A stretch of 64,000 nucleotides of DNA from Cedecea neteri (GCF_000758325.1 NZ_CP009459.1:930001-994000), one strand, 5' to 3'. Shown: positions 19,687 through 33,352, counted from the first letter of the stretch. Notes: generated by a model from the letters alone, not told the origin. A program made the numbers and translations.

Positions 19687-20554
19687 TTGCAATACTCCTT
19701 ATTCCTGCCTGGAAAGCATTGTCGCCATCCACCACCTGGCTGCTAAAGCCGAGCAGGGATAAAGCTGCCTGATAGCGAGCGCTAAGCGCGGGATTGGCCA
19801 CAATGGTGACAGGCTGCCCGACCGGACAGGCAAAACGGCGCGTCATCGTCGCCACTTCGCTGCCAATCAACAGCCCGGAAAGGAAATCGCTTACCTGCTC
19901 TCGCGGTAGCTGGCCCAGCACATGCGCGGCGCGTACCTCAAAGAGCTGAGGCAGCAGGTCGCCATCATTGATCCCGCGCTCGAGCCCGGCGTTAAACGCC
20001 TCAGGGCTGGCCTGTTGTTCTGGCAGGCCAGTACCAATCAGGGAATGCTGAAGCAGCAGATGATGCAGTTCGCCGGTCAATACGGTGCGGAAATCGAGTA
20101 CCGACTCTTCATCCGTTTGCACCCATTTGCAGTGGGTACCAGGCATAATATAAAGCGGAGCAGGCTGCAGCGCGCGGGCACCCAGCAGCTGGGTCTCTTC
20201 GCCACGCATCACGTTTTGGTTGTCTTCGCGCTGCACGCACAGGCCTGGGACTATCCACACCTGCTCAGCCACGGCGGTCATTTGCTCGCTGAAAGTAGCA
20301 AAGCGAGCGGGGCAAGGCAGATACGGGGCAATTTTCCAGCCCGCATTACTACCAACCATACCGGCCATCAGCGCCGGCGTGAGCGTATCTCGCCAACCTG
20401 CAACAACCTCACTAAACACCGCCTCCGGGGACTTGCCGCCCAGGCGCGTCACGCCTGAAGTACTTTTGCGGCTGTCGATGCATTCCCCGTCCTGGTAGAG
20501 CCAGGTGCGAAGGTTGGTCGACCCCCAGTCAATGGCGATGTAGCGAGATGTCAT
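19670..20554 (-). CDS. dgoK: 2-dehydro-3-deoxygalactonokinase DgoK
   Basis: 294 aa, close to E. coli DgoK along its length. Phosphorylates 2-dehydro-3-deoxy-D-galactonate with ATP before DgoA cleaves it. The start YIAIDWGSTNLRTWLY is the family's phosphate-binding loop, with GMVGSNAGW, MRGEETQLLGA and MPGTHCKWV following in the expected order. Cytosolic. Its ATG overlaps the dgoR stop by four bases, so the operon order is R-K-A-D-T as in E. coli. Confidence 0.96.
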   Translation of the reverse strand: MTSRYIAIDWGSTNLRTWLYQDGECIDSRKSTSGVTRLGGKSPEAVFSEVVAGWRDTLTPALMAGMVGSNAGWKIAPYLPCPARFATFSEQMTAVAEQVWIVPGLCVQREDNQNVMRGEETQLLGARALQPAPLYIMPGTHCKWVQTDEESVLDFRTVLTGELHHLLLQHSLIGTGLPEQQASPEAFNAGLERGINDGDLLPQLFEVRAAHVLGQLPREQVSDFLSGLLIGSEVATMTRRFACPVGQPVTIVANPALSARYQAALSLLGFSSQVVDGDNAFQAGIRSIANAVAN

Positions 20555-21240
20555 GTAATGTCCTTTAGTCGTTTAGTGGAGCTGGCGATCATGGTGAGTG
20601 CCGCCTGCTCCGCTGCTGCGCTGTCTTGATGACGGATCGCGTCATACAGCGCTTTATGTTCCTGAAGGGTTCTCGGCATGTTGGCCTCATCGCCCATCCA
20701 GGTTCGCTCAAAAACGGCCCGTTGCAGGGAGCTGATAGCAATACTCAACTGCTGTAAAACCGGGTTATGTACGGACTCCAACACCGCTTCGTGGTAGCGG
20801 ATATCCGCCTCGTTAAACGCGTCACGGTTCTGGTTATTCGCCACCATGTCGTTCAAAGCACCTTCTATCCGGGCCAGATCATTCGATGTCGCGCGCTCCG
20901 CCGCCCAGCGAGCAATAGCGGGTTCAACCAGATTTCGCACTTCACTCATCGCGGCAATGAGGCGCGGGTCGTAGTCGTTCGCCAGCACCCACTGCAACAC
21001 CTCGGTATCAAGATAGTTCCACTGGTTACGGGGCTGAACGAACGCGCCGCGATAACGCTTCATTTCAATCAGCCGCTTTGCCATCAGCGAGCGAAACACT
21101 TCCCGAATGATGTTCCGCGATGTTTCAAACTCTTCGCACAGCTCGGCTTCTGCCGGTAATGCCGCGCCCGGCGCGTATTTGCCACTCACGATTTGCTGGC
21201 CCAGCGTGACGATAATGCGGTCGGTTTTATTGAGGGTCAT
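20551..21240 (-). CDS. dgoR: GntR/FadR-family repressor DgoR
   Basis: 229 aa, same length as E. coli DgoR. Winged helix-turn-helix at about 10-75 (PAEAELCEEFETSRNIIREVFRSLMAKRLIEMKRYRGAFV), then an all-helical FCD effector domain (about 95-220) with the metal-binding Asp/His pattern RYHEAVLESVHNP. Represses the dgo operon; D-galactonate is the known inducer in E. coli. Start 21240 is chosen because AAGGA precedes it and the length matches; the frame is open to 21258. First gene of the operon, with a clear palindrome upstream. The yidX gene found next in E. coli is absent here. Confidence 0.95.
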   Translation of the reverse strand: MTLNKTDRIIVTLGQQIVSGKYAPGAALPAEAELCEEFETSRNIIREVFRSLMAKRLIEMKRYRGAFVQPRNQWNYLDTEVLQWVLANDYDPRLIAAMSEVRNLVEPAIARWAAERATSNDLARIEGALNDMVANNQNRDAFNEADIRYHEAVLESVHNPVLQQLSIAISSLQRAVFERTWMGDEANMPRTLQEHKALYDAIRHQDSAAAEQAALTMIASSTKRLKDIT

Positions 21241-21351
21241 GACGGGTTCCTTGTTCATAAAGTCTTACCCGTTACTTTACCGCTCCCGGCGAATTTCACC
21301 GCATTTTTGAAGTACAAATGTGAGGCCAAATGCCGTTCCATTGCGCTCAAT

Positions 21352-21379
21352 GTAGTACAATATACTCATGTTGTACTAC
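21352..21379 (-). promoter_or_regulatory. DgoR operator palindrome
   Basis: GTAGTACAA (21352-21360) and TTGTACTAC (21371-21379) are perfect inverted arms with a ten-base spacer, 112 bases before the dgoR start. A further half site AAGTACAAA lies at 21310-21318. Inverted-repeat operators for DgoR are known in E. coli; assignment here is by position and symmetry. Confidence 0.7.
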
Positions 21380-21419
21380 AATATGGATCACATAATAGGC
21401 AATTGACGATCGAAAGGGT

Positions 21420-21446
21420 AAAAAAAGCCCCGGCAGAGCCAGGGCA
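21420..21446 (-). terminator. Rho-independent terminator of yidA
   Basis: Read leftward: GCCCTGGC, three-base loop, GCCGGGGC then seven T, about 20 bases past the yidA stop. Confidence 0.85.
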
Positions 21447-21466
21447 GCAGGCATGAGAAGCAGTCG

Positions 21467-22279
21467 TTAATTCAGCACAAACTTCTCGATAGCGTAGGCC
21501 ACGCCGTCTTCCAGGTTGGATTTGGTAACGAAGTTGCTGACGGCTTTCACTTTGTCGGTCGCGTTGTCCATCGCCACACCCATGCCCGCATATTCCAGCA
21601 TTGCGATGTCGTTTTCCTGGTCACCGATGGTCATCACTTCTTCCGGCTTAATGCCCAGTTTCTCCGCCAGTGACTTCACGCCGGTGCCTTTGTTGACGCG
21701 CTTGTCGAGGATCTCCAGGAAGTAAGGCGAGCTTTTCAGCAGCGTATAGCGCTCAAAGACGTCGGCCGGGATTCGGGTGATGGCTTCATCGAGAATGGCC
21801 GGCTCGTCAATCATCATGACTTTTAAGAACTCGCCGTTTTTATCCATGTTTTCCGCTTCGCAGAACACCAGAGGAATACTGGCGATAAAGGACTCATGCA
21901 CCGTGTAGTAGCTGATATCGCGGTTCGCGGTGTACAGAGTATGGCGATCCAGCGCATGGAAGTGTGAGCCCACTTCGCGGGACAGGTTTTCCAGGAAACG
22001 ATAGTCGTCATAGTTCAGCGCCGTCTGGGCGACGGTGCTGCCGTCGCTCGCCTTCTGCACCAGCGCGCCGTTGTAGGTAATGCAGTAGTCGCCAGGCTTA
22101 TCCATCTGCAGTTCACGCAGGTAGCTTTCAACGCCAGCAAACGGACGACCGGTACAGATCACGACGTTCACGCCGCGCTCTCGCGCCGCCGCAACGGCCT
22201 GTTTTACCGCCGGAGAGATAGTGTGGTCTGGCAGCAGCAGCGTGCCATCCATATCAATTGCAATCAGTTTTATGGCCAT
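21467..22279 (-). CDS. yidA: Sugar phosphatase YidA (HAD superfamily, Cof type)
   Basis: 270 aa, same length as E. coli YidA. Cytosolic HAD IIB phosphatase that removes phosphate from sugar phosphates and related small molecules. Motif I AIDMDGTLL (Asp8 nucleophile, Asp10 acid), motif II VICTGRPF, motif III Lys in NKGTGVKSLAEKLG and motif IV MTIGDQENDIAML with the metal aspartates. The C2 cap domain lies at about 85-190. Own terminator downstream. Nothing unusual. Confidence 0.95.
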   Translation of the reverse strand: MAIKLIAIDMDGTLLLPDHTISPAVKQAVAAARERGVNVVICTGRPFAGVESYLRELQMDKPGDYCITYNGALVQKASDGSTVAQTALNYDDYRFLENLSREVGSHFHALDRHTLYTANRDISYYTVHESFIASIPLVFCEAENMDKNGEFLKVMMIDEPAILDEAITRIPADVFERYTLLKSSPYFLEILDKRVNKGTGVKSLAEKLGIKPEEVMTIGDQENDIAMLEYAGMGVAMDNATDKVKAVSNFVTKSNLEDGVAYAIEKFVLN

Positions 22280-22393
22280 GGGATCTTCAGAGGTAATGGA
22301 TTTACCTCATGCTAACGCGATTCCGCTCAAAAAACAGCAGTAAACACCGGGGAAAAGGAGGATGAAAGGCGGCGGACAAACTCCTCTTTTCAA

Positions 22394-22420
22394 AGCCCCG
22401 GACAGACAGCCGGGGCCAAC
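22394..22420 (-). terminator. Candidate terminator of yidB
   Basis: CCCCGG / CCGGGG six-base stem with an eight-base loop just past the yidB stop; only three T follow, so moderate strength. Confidence 0.55.
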
Positions 22421-22427
22421 AAAAAAG

Positions 22428-22826
22428 TTAACTGAACAACTTACCTTTCAAAAGGTTAACGCCAGCGCTTAGCAGATCGTTATGGGCTTCCGGCGTCACT
22501 TCGCCGTTGGGCGACAGCGCGTCTATCACCTTCGGCAGGTATTCCGCCAGCAAAGCGGAGGCAGACCCCGTATCAACACCCAGCTTCTCACCCAGTGCGG
22601 CAACGGAAGGCGAACCCAAAGCCTGAGTTATCTGCTCGCCGCTAAGCGACTGGTTTGTCGTATTGCTGCTAAGCCAGGAGGAAACAATATCGCTTAATCC
22701 CCCCTGCCGCAGTTTGTCCAGCAGCGCCTGAATGCCCCCCTGCTGTTCCACCCAGCTTAAAATGGCCTGATATTTACCGGCGTCGCCGTTCAGCAGCGAG
22801 CCCGCAACCTGATCAAAAAGTCCCAT
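22428..22826 (-). CDS. yidB: YidB, DUF937 protein
   Basis: 132 aa, homologue of E. coli YidB. Pattern of short amphipathic helices with NGDAGKYQAILSWVEQQGGIQALLDKLRQGGLSDIVSSWLS and LGEKLGVDTGSASALLAEYLPKVIDALSPNGEV, the DUF937 core. No signal or membrane segment; function unknown. The start at 22826 (MGLFDQVAGSLL) has AGGGA upstream and matches the family; the frame is open to 22901 but that part runs through the gyrB terminator. Lies directly downstream of gyrB, read in the same direction. Confidence 0.9.
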   Translation of the reverse strand: MGLFDQVAGSLLNGDAGKYQAILSWVEQQGGIQALLDKLRQGGLSDIVSSWLSSNTTNQSLSGEQITQALGSPSVAALGEKLGVDTGSASALLAEYLPKVIDALSPNGEVTPEAHNDLLSAGVNLLKGKLFS

Positions 22827-22877
22827 GGGGTTTCCCTCTGTGATGTAGAAAATCGACACCGGAAAGTATAGCGCCCA

Positions 22878-22908
22878 TAAAAAAAGCCGTGCTAAAAGCA
22901 CGGCTCTT
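22878..22908 (-). terminator. Rho-independent terminator of gyrB
   Basis: Read leftward: AGCCGTGCT, loop TTT, AGCACGGCT, then seven T. Strong and 20 bases past the gyrB stop. Confidence 0.92.
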
Positions 22909-22927
22909 TAGTCTGGCTGGGCTGGCC

Positions 22928-26444
<3,517 letters not shown>

Positions 26445-27545
26445 CTACAGTCTCATTGGCATAACAACATAGGCCGCCGCCTGGCTGGCCGCGTCTTCAA
26501 TCTGCACGCTGGAAACGGAGTCGGTCAGCAAAATGCGGACGTTCTCGCACTTCAGGGCGTTCAGCACGTCCAGCACATAGCTGACGTTGAAGCCGATTTC
26601 CATCTCGGTACCGTCGTAGGAAACGTCCAGAATCTCTTCTGCTTCTTCCTGCTCGGGGTTGTTTGCCGTTATTTTCAGCTGGTTTTCGCTGACGAACAGG
26701 CGCACACCGCGGAATTTCTCGTTCGACAGAATCGCCGCACGGGCAAACGCCTGCTTCAGCAGATCGCAGCCTGCATCGAGGTGTTTATCCGGGTTCTTCG
26801 GCAGCACGCGACGGTAATCCGGGAAGCGGCCATCTACCAGCTTGGAGGTAAAGATGAAGTCGCCGACGTGTGCGCGAATGTTATTGCTGCCGATTTGTAC
26901 GTGCAGCGGGGTTTCACCGCCGTCAAGCATACGCATAAGCTCAATCACGCCTTTACGCGGCACGATAACCGAATGGTTTGGCAAAGGCTGGCCCACCGGC
27001 ATGGAACAGACCGCCAGGCGGTGGCCGTCCGTTGCAACGGTACGCAGGTCTTCGCCTTCGGTTTCGAACAGCATGCCGTTCAGGTAATAGCGAACGTCCT
27101 GATGCGCCATAGAGAACTGCGTGGCTTCGATCAGGCGCTTCATGGTCGCCTGCGGCAGGGTAAATTCTACCTCGCTCTGCCAGTCGTCCAGGTTCGGGAA
27201 GTCCGCCGCCGGCAGCGTGGAAAGCGAGAAGCGGCTACGCCCGGAGCGCACCAGCATACGGTCGCCCTCCAGCTGTACCGCAATTTCAGCCCCTTCCGGG
27301 AGGCCACGGCAGATATCGAAGAATTTACGTGCAGGTACGGTTGTTGCCCCAGGTTCATGAGGCTGTACCAGCGCCACGCGCGCCACCATCTCCATTTCCA
27401 GATCGGTACCGGTTAAAGAGAGTGCACCTTCAGCCACCTGCAACAACAGGTTGCCCAGGATAGGCAGAGTCGGGCGGCCTCCGAGAGGGCCACTTACCTG
27501 CTGCAGCGGTTTTAATAAATGTTCACGTTCAACGGTAAATTTCAT
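26445..27545 (-). CDS. dnaN: DNA polymerase III beta sliding clamp
   Basis: 366 aa, same as E. coli. Three repeated clamp domains; dimer encircles DNA and gives processivity to polymerase III. Seen are the conserved opening MKFTVEREHLLKPLQQVSGPLGGRPTLPILGNLL (start of domain I) and the C-terminal YVVMPMRL, which forms part of the peptide-binding pocket used by polymerases, Hda and MutS. Four bases after dnaA, so co-transcribed. Confidence 0.98.
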   Translation of the reverse strand: MKFTVEREHLLKPLQQVSGPLGGRPTLPILGNLLLQVAEGALSLTGTDLEMEMVARVALVQPHEPGATTVPARKFFDICRGLPEGAEIAVQLEGDRMLVRSGRSRFSLSTLPAADFPNLDDWQSEVEFTLPQATMKRLIEATQFSMAHQDVRYYLNGMLFETEGEDLRTVATDGHRLAVCSMPVGQPLPNHSVIVPRKGVIELMRMLDGGETPLHVQIGSNNIRAHVGDFIFTSKLVDGRFPDYRRVLPKNPDKHLDAGCDLLKQAFARAAILSNEKFRGVRLFVSENQLKITANNPEQEEAEEILDVSYDGTEMEIGFNVSYVLDVLNALKCENVRILLTDSVSSVQIEDAASQAAAYVVMPMRL

Positions 27546-27549
27546 AGCG

Positions 27550-28932
27550 TCACGAAGATAATGTTCTGATTAAATTGGAGAAATCTTCTTTGATATCGTG
27601 GCTTTCTTCACGCAACTGCTCAATCTTGCGGCAGGCATGTAAAACCGTGGTGTGGTCGCGTCCACCAAAAGCATCGCCAATTTCCGGCAGGCTATGGTTG
27701 GTCAGCTCTTTTGCCAGCGCCATCGCCATCTGGCGCGGACGGGCAACGGAACGGGAGCGACGCTTGGACAGCAAGTCAGCGACCTTAATTTTATAATACT
27801 CGGCCACCGTTTTCTGAATATTATCGATGGTGACCAGCTTCTCCTGAAGCGCAAGCAGATCGCGCAGCGCTTCACGCACGAAGTCGATGGTAATCGCCCG
27901 GCCGGTAAAGTTGGCGTTGGCGATTACGCGGTTCAGCGCCCCTTCCAGCTCGCGGACGTTGGAGCGCAGTCGCTTGGCAATAAAGAAGGCCACTTCGCCC
28001 GGCAGACGGATATCGTTCTCGTCGGCCTTTTTCATCAGGATCGCCACGCGGGTTTCAAGCTCCGGCGGCTCGATCGCTACCGTCAGCCCCCAGCCGAAAC
28101 GGGATTTCAAACGATCCTCCACGCCGTTGATCTCTTTTGGATAGCGATCCGACGTCAGAATGATCTGTTGATTCCCTTCCAGCAGGGCATTAAAGGTGTG
28201 GAAAAACTCTTCCTGTGAACGCTCTTTATTGGCAAAAAACTGGATGTCATCGATAAGTAGCGCATCCACCGAACGGTAGTAGCGTTTGAACTCTTCGATG
28301 GCGTTGTTCTGCAGCGCTTTAACCATGTCCTGAACAAAACGCTCAGAGTGCATGTACACCACTTTAGCATTCGGCTTGCGGGCCATGATCCCGTTACCCA
28401 CCGCATGTAAAAGGTGCGTTTTACCTAAACCGGTGCCGCCATAAAGGAAGAGCGGGTTATACGCGCCGCCTGGGTTATCGGCCACCTGGCGTGCCGCCGC
28501 GCGGGCCAGCTGGTTCGATTTACCTTCAACGAAGTTATCAAAGGTGTGTTTCAGGTTAACGTTAGAACGGTAGGACGGCTCAGCAGGCGCAGGCATGTTA
28601 TCCCAGCTTGGGCGCATCGGTGCCGCAGCGCGCGCAACCTGGGCAGGGGCTGCAGCAGTAGCCAGCTCTGCAACGGGCTGGGTCACGGGCTTGCTGCCCA
28701 CTTCAAAACGCAGCAAAGGGGCGTCGGTGCCGCAGAAGTCGTTGAGCAGGCCATTGATATTATTAAGGTACTTATCCCGCACCCAGTCGAGCACAAAACG
28801 ATTAGGCGCGTACAAAGCCAGCGTGTTATCGCTCAGTTCCGCCTGTAGGGGGCGTATCCACATACTGAATTCTGTGGCTGGTAACTCATCCTGCAATCGG
28901 GCAAGACACTGCTGCCAAAGCGAAAGTGACAC
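27550..28932 (-). CDS. dnaA: Chromosomal replication initiator DnaA
   Basis: 460 aa (E. coli 467; the shortening lies in the variable linker at about 85-130). Domain [21 protein letters not shown]+ domain III with Walker [12 protein letters not shown], Walker [10 protein letters not shown] and sensor 2, and DNA-binding domain IV with the signature [15 protein letters not shown]. Binds DnaA boxes to open oriC and represses its own gene. Start is GTG at 28932 (VSLSLWQQC) as in E. coli with GGAG upstream; longer open frame to 29088 is not used. A perfect DnaA box lies 206 bases upstream. Confidence 0.98.
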   Translation of the reverse strand: MSLSLWQQCLARLQDELPATEFSMWIRPLQAELSDNTLALYAPNRFVLDWVRDKYLNNINGLLNDFCGTDAPLLRFEVGSKPVTQPVAELATAAAPAQVARAAAPMRPSWDNMPAPAEPSYRSNVNLKHTFDNFVEGKSNQLARAAARQVADNPGGAYNPLFLYGGTGLGKTHLLHAVGNGIMARKPNAKVVYMHSERFVQDMVKALQNNAIEEFKRYYRSVDALLIDDIQFFANKERSQEEFFHTFNALLEGNQQIILTSDRYPKEINGVEDRLKSRFGWGLTVAIEPPELETRVAILMKKADENDIRLPGEVAFFIAKRLRSNVRELEGALNRVIANANFTGRAITIDFVREALRDLLALQEKLVTIDNIQKTVAEYYKIKVADLLSKRRSRSVARPRQMAMALAKELTNHSLPEIGDAFGGRDHTTVLHACRKIEQLREESHDIKEDFSNLIRTLSS

Positions 28933-29137
28933 GGCGGACTCCACTCGAACAAAGTCGATAAAAAGACGAAGACTGAAAGTTATACATTCATGATTGTTGA
29001 CACGCGCTCTCAGGCTGTGGGAGGCGCGCGAACCGCTATTTGCGGTTTCCCCGGTGAAGGCTGGATCACGATCGGGACCGCGGATCATAGCCTAAAGCGC
29101 GGCAGAGATCTTCTGTTTCTCACAGATTCTTCACGAA

Positions 29138-29146
29138 TTATCCACA
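29138..29146 (+). promoter_or_regulatory. Consensus DnaA box
   Basis: TTATCCACA, exact E. coli R1-type consensus, in the dnaA promoter region; fits autoregulation of dnaA. Confidence 0.85.
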
Positions 29147-29277
29147 GGGAAGTTTTGAGCGGGTTAAGTGTAATCGATCCTGCCGCACGTGCAGCGTATA
29201 ACCGTCTCATATTGGAAAATTTAATGACTAGCGCACAAATATCGCTAAAGAGATCTGATGAAGATCCTCGCGGATCC

Positions 29278-29305
29278 TTGCGCTTTCACGGTAAGCCCGT
29301 ATAAT
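29278..29305 (+). promoter_or_regulatory. Sigma-70 promoter for rpmH-rnpA (distal)
   Basis: TTGCGC (29278-29283), 16-base spacer, consensus TATAAT (29300-29305). Would give a leader of about 215 bases. Confidence 0.65.
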
Positions 29306-29395
29306 TCTCCACCCGTCGCGTAATGCCGCTGTACTTCAGCGGAGATCCGGGCCTCTTTTCGGGGTCAAAAAGGGCGCAGCAGTAAGGGAATTGAA

Positions 29396-29424
29396 TTGAC
29401 TCCGGAGTGTACAATTATTACAAT
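29396..29424 (+). promoter_or_regulatory. Sigma-70 promoter for rpmH-rnpA (proximal)
   Basis: TTGACT (29396-29401), 17-base spacer, TACAAT (29419-29424), about 95 bases before the rpmH start. Confidence 0.7.
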
Positions 29425-29513
29425 CCGGCCTCTTTAATCAGCCACACTGAAGCGTAAGTCGTTCGCAGACCCTGTAGGGCGTTACGCAAATCCAGTGAAA
29501 TTTAATAGTTTAG

Positions 29514-29666
<153 letters not shown>

Positions 29667-29683
29667 TAAAAGCTAACCCCTGA

Positions 29684-30043
29684 GTGGTTAAGCTAGCTTT
29701 TCCCAGGGAGTTACGTTTGTTAACTCCCAATCATTTCACATTCGTCTTCCAGCAGCCACAACGGGCTGGCACGCCGCAAATCACCATTCTCGGCCGCCTT
29801 AATTCGCTGGGGCATCCCCGCATCGGTCTCACAGTCGCTAAGAAAAACGTAAAACGCGCCCACGAACGCAATCGGATTAAACGTCTGACGCGTGAAAGCT
29901 TCCGTCTGCGTCAGCACGAACTGCCACCAATGGATTTCGTGGTAGTAGCGAAAAAAGGGGTTGCCGATCTGGATAACCAGGCTTTATCGGAAGCATTGGA
30001 AAAGTTATGGCGCCGCCATTGTCGCCAGGCTCGCGGGTCCTGA
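29684..30043 (+). CDS. rnpA: Ribonuclease P protein component
   Basis: 119 aa with a GTG start, as in E. coli. Protein subunit that helps the RNase P RNA bind and cut 5' leaders of tRNA precursors. The RNR signature is seen as [18 protein letters not shown] (about 55-72), and the protein is basic throughout. The start lies 17 bases after the rpmH stop inside a stem-loop. Its 3' end overlaps yidD by 37 bases, so the two share sequence in different frames. Confidence 0.97.
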   Translation: MVKLAFPRELRLLTPNHFTFVFQQPQRAGTPQITILGRLNSLGHPRIGLTVAKKNVKRAHERNRIKRLTRESFRLRQHELPPMDFVVVAKKGVADLDNQALSEALEKLWRRHCRQARGS

Positions 30044-30264
30044 TAGCCCTTATCAGGGTCTATCAACGCCTGATTAGTCCGCTTCTCGGGCCGCATTGCC
30101 GTTTCACCCCAACCTGTTCTCACTACGGAATTGAGGCCTTGCGCAGGTTTGGAGTGTTAAAAGGCAGTTGGTTAACGATGAAACGCGTACTAAAATGCCA
30201 CCCTTTGAACCCTGGTGGAGACGATCCCGTTCCGCCCGGACCTTTTGATACCAGAGAACACTAA
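30007..30264 (+). CDS. yidD: Membrane protein insertion efficiency factor YidD
   Basis: 85 aa, same as E. coli. Small inner-membrane-associated protein of the DUF37 family that aids YidC-dependent insertion. N-terminal amphipathic helix ([20 protein letters not shown]), then the conserved cysteine/proline cluster [19 protein letters not shown] and [13 protein letters not shown]. Starts within rnpA and ends two bases before yidC, consistent with coupled synthesis. Confidence 0.96.
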   Translation: MAPPLSPGSRVLIALIRVYQRLISPLLGPHCRFTPTCSHYGIEALRRFGVLKGSWLTMKRVLKCHPLNPGGDDPVPPGPFDTREH

Positions 30265-30266
30265 CG

Positions 30267-31910
30267 ATGGATTCGCAACGCAATCTTTTTCTCATCGCTT
30301 TGTTGTTCGTGTCTTTCATGATCTGGAAAGCCTGGGAGCAGGACCACGCTCCTCAACCTCAGGTGCAGCAGACCACGCAGACCACGAACAGCCAGGGTAA
30401 CGCCGCTAACCAGGGTGTGCCGGCCAGTGGCCAGGGAAAACTCATTACGGTTAAAACTGACGTTCTTGAACTGACCATCAACACCCGCGGTGGTGATGTA
30501 GAACAAGCGCTGTTGCCAACCTACCCGAAAGAGTTGAAATCCGCAGAGCCGTTCCAACTGCTGGAAACCACGCCTGAATTTATCTACCAGGCGCAGAGCG
30601 GCCTGACCGGTCGTGATGGCCCAGATAACCCGGCAAACGGCGATCGTCCACTGTATAACGTCACTGCCGCTACCTTCGCGCTGGCGGATGGCCAGAACGA
30701 ACTGGTTGTCCCGATGACGTTTACCGACGCCGCTGGCAACACCTTCACCAAGACCTTCACCCTGAAACGCGGTGAGTTCTCTGTCGGTGTGGACTACAAC
30801 GTGAAGAACGTGGGCGAGAAACCGCTGGAGCTGGCGACCTTTGGTCAGCTGAAGCAGTCCATCAATCTGCCTTCTCATCGCGACACCGGCAGCAGCAACT
30901 TTGCGCTGCACACCTTCCGTGGTGCGGCTTACTCCACCCCGGACGCGAAATACGAAAAAGTTAAGTTCGACAACATCGCTGACGGTGAAAACCTGAACGT
31001 CAACGCCAACAGCGGTTGGGTGGCGATGCTGCAGCAGTACTTTGCTACCGCATGGGTGCCGCATACTCAGGGCGCGAACAACTTCTACACCACCAAGCTG
31101 AACAACGACGTTGCGGCGATTGGCTATAAGTCTGCCTCGCAGATCGTCCAGCCAGGCCAGACCGCTCAGATGGGCAGCACTCTGTGGGTAGGTCCAGAGA
31201 TTCAGGACAAAATGGCAGCCGTTGCGCCACACCTTGACCTGACCGTAGATTACGGCTGGCTGTGGTTCATCTCTCAGCCGCTGTTTAAGCTGCTGAAATT
31301 TATCCACAGCTTCATCGGTAACTGGGGCTTCTCCATTATCGTTATCACCTTTATCGTTCGTGGCATCATGTACCCGCTGACCAAAGCGCAGTACACCTCG
31401 ATGGCCAAAATGCGTATGCTGCAGCCAAAACTGGCGGCCATGCGTGAGCGTATCGGTGACGACAAGCAGCGTATGAGCCAGGAAATGATGGCGCTGTACA
31501 AAGCTGAGAAGGTTAACCCGCTGGGCGGCTGCTTCCCGCTGATCATCCAGATGCCAATCTTCCTGGCACTGTACTACATGCTGATGGGCTCCGTTGAACT
31601 GCGCCACGCGCCGTTTGCACTGTGGATCCACGACCTGTCTGCACAGGACCCGTACTACATCCTGCCGATTCTGATGGGCGCCACGATGTTCTTCATCCAG
31701 AAGATGTCGCCGACCACCGTAACCGACCCGATGCAGCAGAAGATCATGACCTTTATGCCGGTCATCTTCACCGTGTTCTTCCTGTGGTTCCCGTCAGGTC
31801 TGGTGCTGTACTATATCGTCAGCAACCTGGTGACCATCCTTCAGCAGCAGCTGATTTATCGCGGTCTGGAAAAGCGCGGCCTGCATAGCCGCGACAAGAA
31901 AAAGACCTGA
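30267..31910 (+). CDS. yidC: Membrane protein insertase YidC
   Basis: 547 aa (E. coli 548). N-terminal membrane anchor (residues 6-22), large periplasmic beta-sandwich P1 domain (about 55-330), then five membrane segments of the Oxa1 core: [21 protein letters not shown] with the conserved Arg of the hydrophilic groove, the cytoplasmic coiled hairpin [29 protein letters not shown], and [20 protein letters not shown]. Ends in a basic tail ([11 protein letters not shown]). Inserts membrane proteins alone or with SecYEG. Followed by a strong terminator before mnmE. Confidence 0.98.
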   Translation: MDSQRNLFLIALLFVSFMIWKAWEQDHAPQPQVQQTTQTTNSQGNAANQGVPASGQGKLITVKTDVLELTINTRGGDVEQALLPTYPKELKSAEPFQLLETTPEFIYQAQSGLTGRDGPDNPANGDRPLYNVTAATFALADGQNELVVPMTFTDAAGNTFTKTFTLKRGEFSVGVDYNVKNVGEKPLELATFGQLKQSINLPSHRDTGSSNFALHTFRGAAYSTPDAKYEKVKFDNIADGENLNVNANSGWVAMLQQYFATAWVPHTQGANNFYTTKLNNDVAAIGYKSASQIVQPGQTAQMGSTLWVGPEIQDKMAAVAPHLDLTVDYGWLWFISQPLFKLLKFIHSFIGNWGFSIIVITFIVRGIMYPLTKAQYTSMAKMRMLQPKLAAMRERIGDDKQRMSQEMMALYKAEKVNPLGGCFPLIIQMPIFLALYYMLMGSVELRHAPFALWIHDLSAQDPYYILPILMGATMFFIQKMSPTTVTDPMQQKIMTFMPVIFTVFFLWFPSGLVLYYIVSNLVTILQQQLIYRGLEKRGLHSRDKKKT

Positions 31911-31933
31911 TAATATTTAGCTTACAGCTTACG

Positions 31934-31962
31934 AAAGGCGGTCAATAGACCGCCTTTTTCTT
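31934..31962 (+). terminator. Terminator between yidC and mnmE
   Basis: AAAGGCGGTC / GACCGCCTTT with a four-base loop, then TTCTTTTT. Strong; mnmE must rely on readthrough or a promoter of its own. Confidence 0.88.
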
Positions 31963-31987
31963 TTTGATTCAAGGTCTGAGATAAACG

Positions 31988-33352
31988 ATGAGCAATCATG
32001 ACACTATCATTGCCCAGGCTACTCCGCCGGGGCGTGGCGGCGTAGGCATCCTGCGTATTTCCGGCCGTCAGGCGCGCGAGGTCGCAGAAGCGGTGCTCGG
32101 CAAGCTGCCGAAGCCGCGCTACGCGGATTACCTTCCCTTCCGCGATGCCGACGGTAGCGCGCTGGATCAGGGCATCGCGCTGTGGTTTCCTGGCCCGAAT
32201 TCCTTCACCGGTGAAGATGTTCTCGAACTGCAGGGGCACGGCGGTCCGGTTATTCTCGACCTGCTGCTAAAACGCATTCTGGCTCTGCCGGGTTTGCGCA
32301 TCGCCAACCCCGGTGAGTTTTCCGAACGCGCATTCCTGAACGATAAACTCGACCTGGCGCAGGCAGAGGCGATTGCAGACTTGATCGATGCCAGCTCCGA
32401 GCAGGCCGCTCGCTCAGCGCTTAATTCGCTACAGGGGGCTTTCTCCTCACGTATTAACCATCTGGTGGAAGCGCTGACTCACCTGCGTATCTACGTGGAA
32501 GCGGCTATCGACTTCCCGGACGAAGAGATCGACTTCCTCTCCGACGGCAAAATCGAAGCCCAGCTGCATCAGGTTATGGGCGATCTTGACGCGGTGCGCG
32601 CGGAAGCCCGCCAGGGTAGCCTGCTGCGTGAAGGCATGAAAGTCGTTATTGCCGGGCGTCCAAACGCCGGTAAATCCAGCCTGCTGAATGCGCTGGCCGG
32701 GCGCGAGGCGGCTATCGTCACCGATATCGCCGGCACCACACGTGACGTCCTGCGCGAACATATTCATATCGACGGCATGCCGCTGCATATCATCGATACC
32801 GCGGGCCTGCGCGAAGCCAGCGACGAAGTTGAACGCATCGGGATTGAGCGCGCCTGGAACGAAATTGAACAGGCGGATCGCGTGTTGTTCATGGTGGACG
32901 GCACCACCACCGACGCCGTTGACCCGACGGCGATTTGGCCAGATTTCATCGCTCGTCTGCCGGAGCGTTTGCCGATCACCGTGGTGCGCAATAAAGCTGA
33001 CGTCACGGGCGAAACGCTTGGCCTGAGCGAAGTAAATGGTCACTCACTTGTCAGGCTCTCCGCCCGTACCGGGGAAGGTGTCGACGTGCTGCGCGCGCAT
33101 CTGAAAGAGAGCATGGGCTTTGAAACCAATATGGAAGGCGGCTTCCTTGCCCGCCGCCGTCACCTGCAGGCACTGGAGCAAGCCGCAGAACACCTGCAAC
33201 AGGGCAAAGCCCAGCTGCTGGGTGCCTGGGCCGGAGAATTACTGGCAGAAGAGCTGCGTCTGGCGCAGCAGAACTTAAGTGAAATTACCGGCGAATTTAG
33301 CTCTGACGATCTGTTAGGGCGCATCTTCTCGAGCTTCTGTATCGGGAAATAA
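31988..33352 (+). CDS. mnmE: tRNA modification GTPase MnmE
   Basis: 454 aa, same as E. coli. With MnmG it makes the 5-(carboxymethyl)aminomethyl group on U34 of certain tRNAs. N-terminal folate-binding domain (about 1-118), helical domain, inserted G domain with G1 GRPNAGKSS (about 224), G3 DTAGLRE and G4 NKAD, and the C-terminal FCIGK whose cysteine is needed for activity. In E. coli the tnaCAB operon follows; here a terminator and an AT-rich stretch lead directly to yieE. Confidence 0.97.
   Translation: MSNHDTIIAQATPPGRGGVGILRISGRQAREVAEAVLGKLPKPRYADYLPFRDADGSALDQGIALWFPGPNSFTGEDVLELQGHGGPVILDLLLKRILALPGLRIANPGEFSERAFLNDKLDLAQAEAIADLIDASSEQAARSALNSLQGAFSSRINHLVEALTHLRIYVEAAIDFPDEEIDFLSDGKIEAQLHQVMGDLDAVRAEARQGSLLREGMKVVIAGRPNAGKSSLLNALAGREAAIVTDIAGTTRDVLREHIHIDGMPLHIIDTAGLREASDEVERIGIERAWNEIEQADRVLFMVDGTTTDAVDPTAIWPDFIARLPERLPITVVRNKADVTGETLGLSEVNGHSLVRLSARTGEGVDVLRAHLKESMGFETNMEGGFLARRRHLQALEQAAEHLQQGKAQLLGAWAGELLAEELRLAQQNLSEITGEFSSDDLLGRIFSSFCIGK

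Noticed and set aside
29101-29305. Possible replication origin near dnaA
   Set aside because: Only one consensus DnaA box and no cluster of GATC or AT-rich 13-mers; in enterobacteria oriC lies some 40 kb away near mnmG.
30261-31631. 456-codon open frame antisense to yidC
   Set aside because: yidC is unmistakable on the other strand; the antisense frame is His/Gln/Arg-rich with no domain, a product of codon bias in the real gene.
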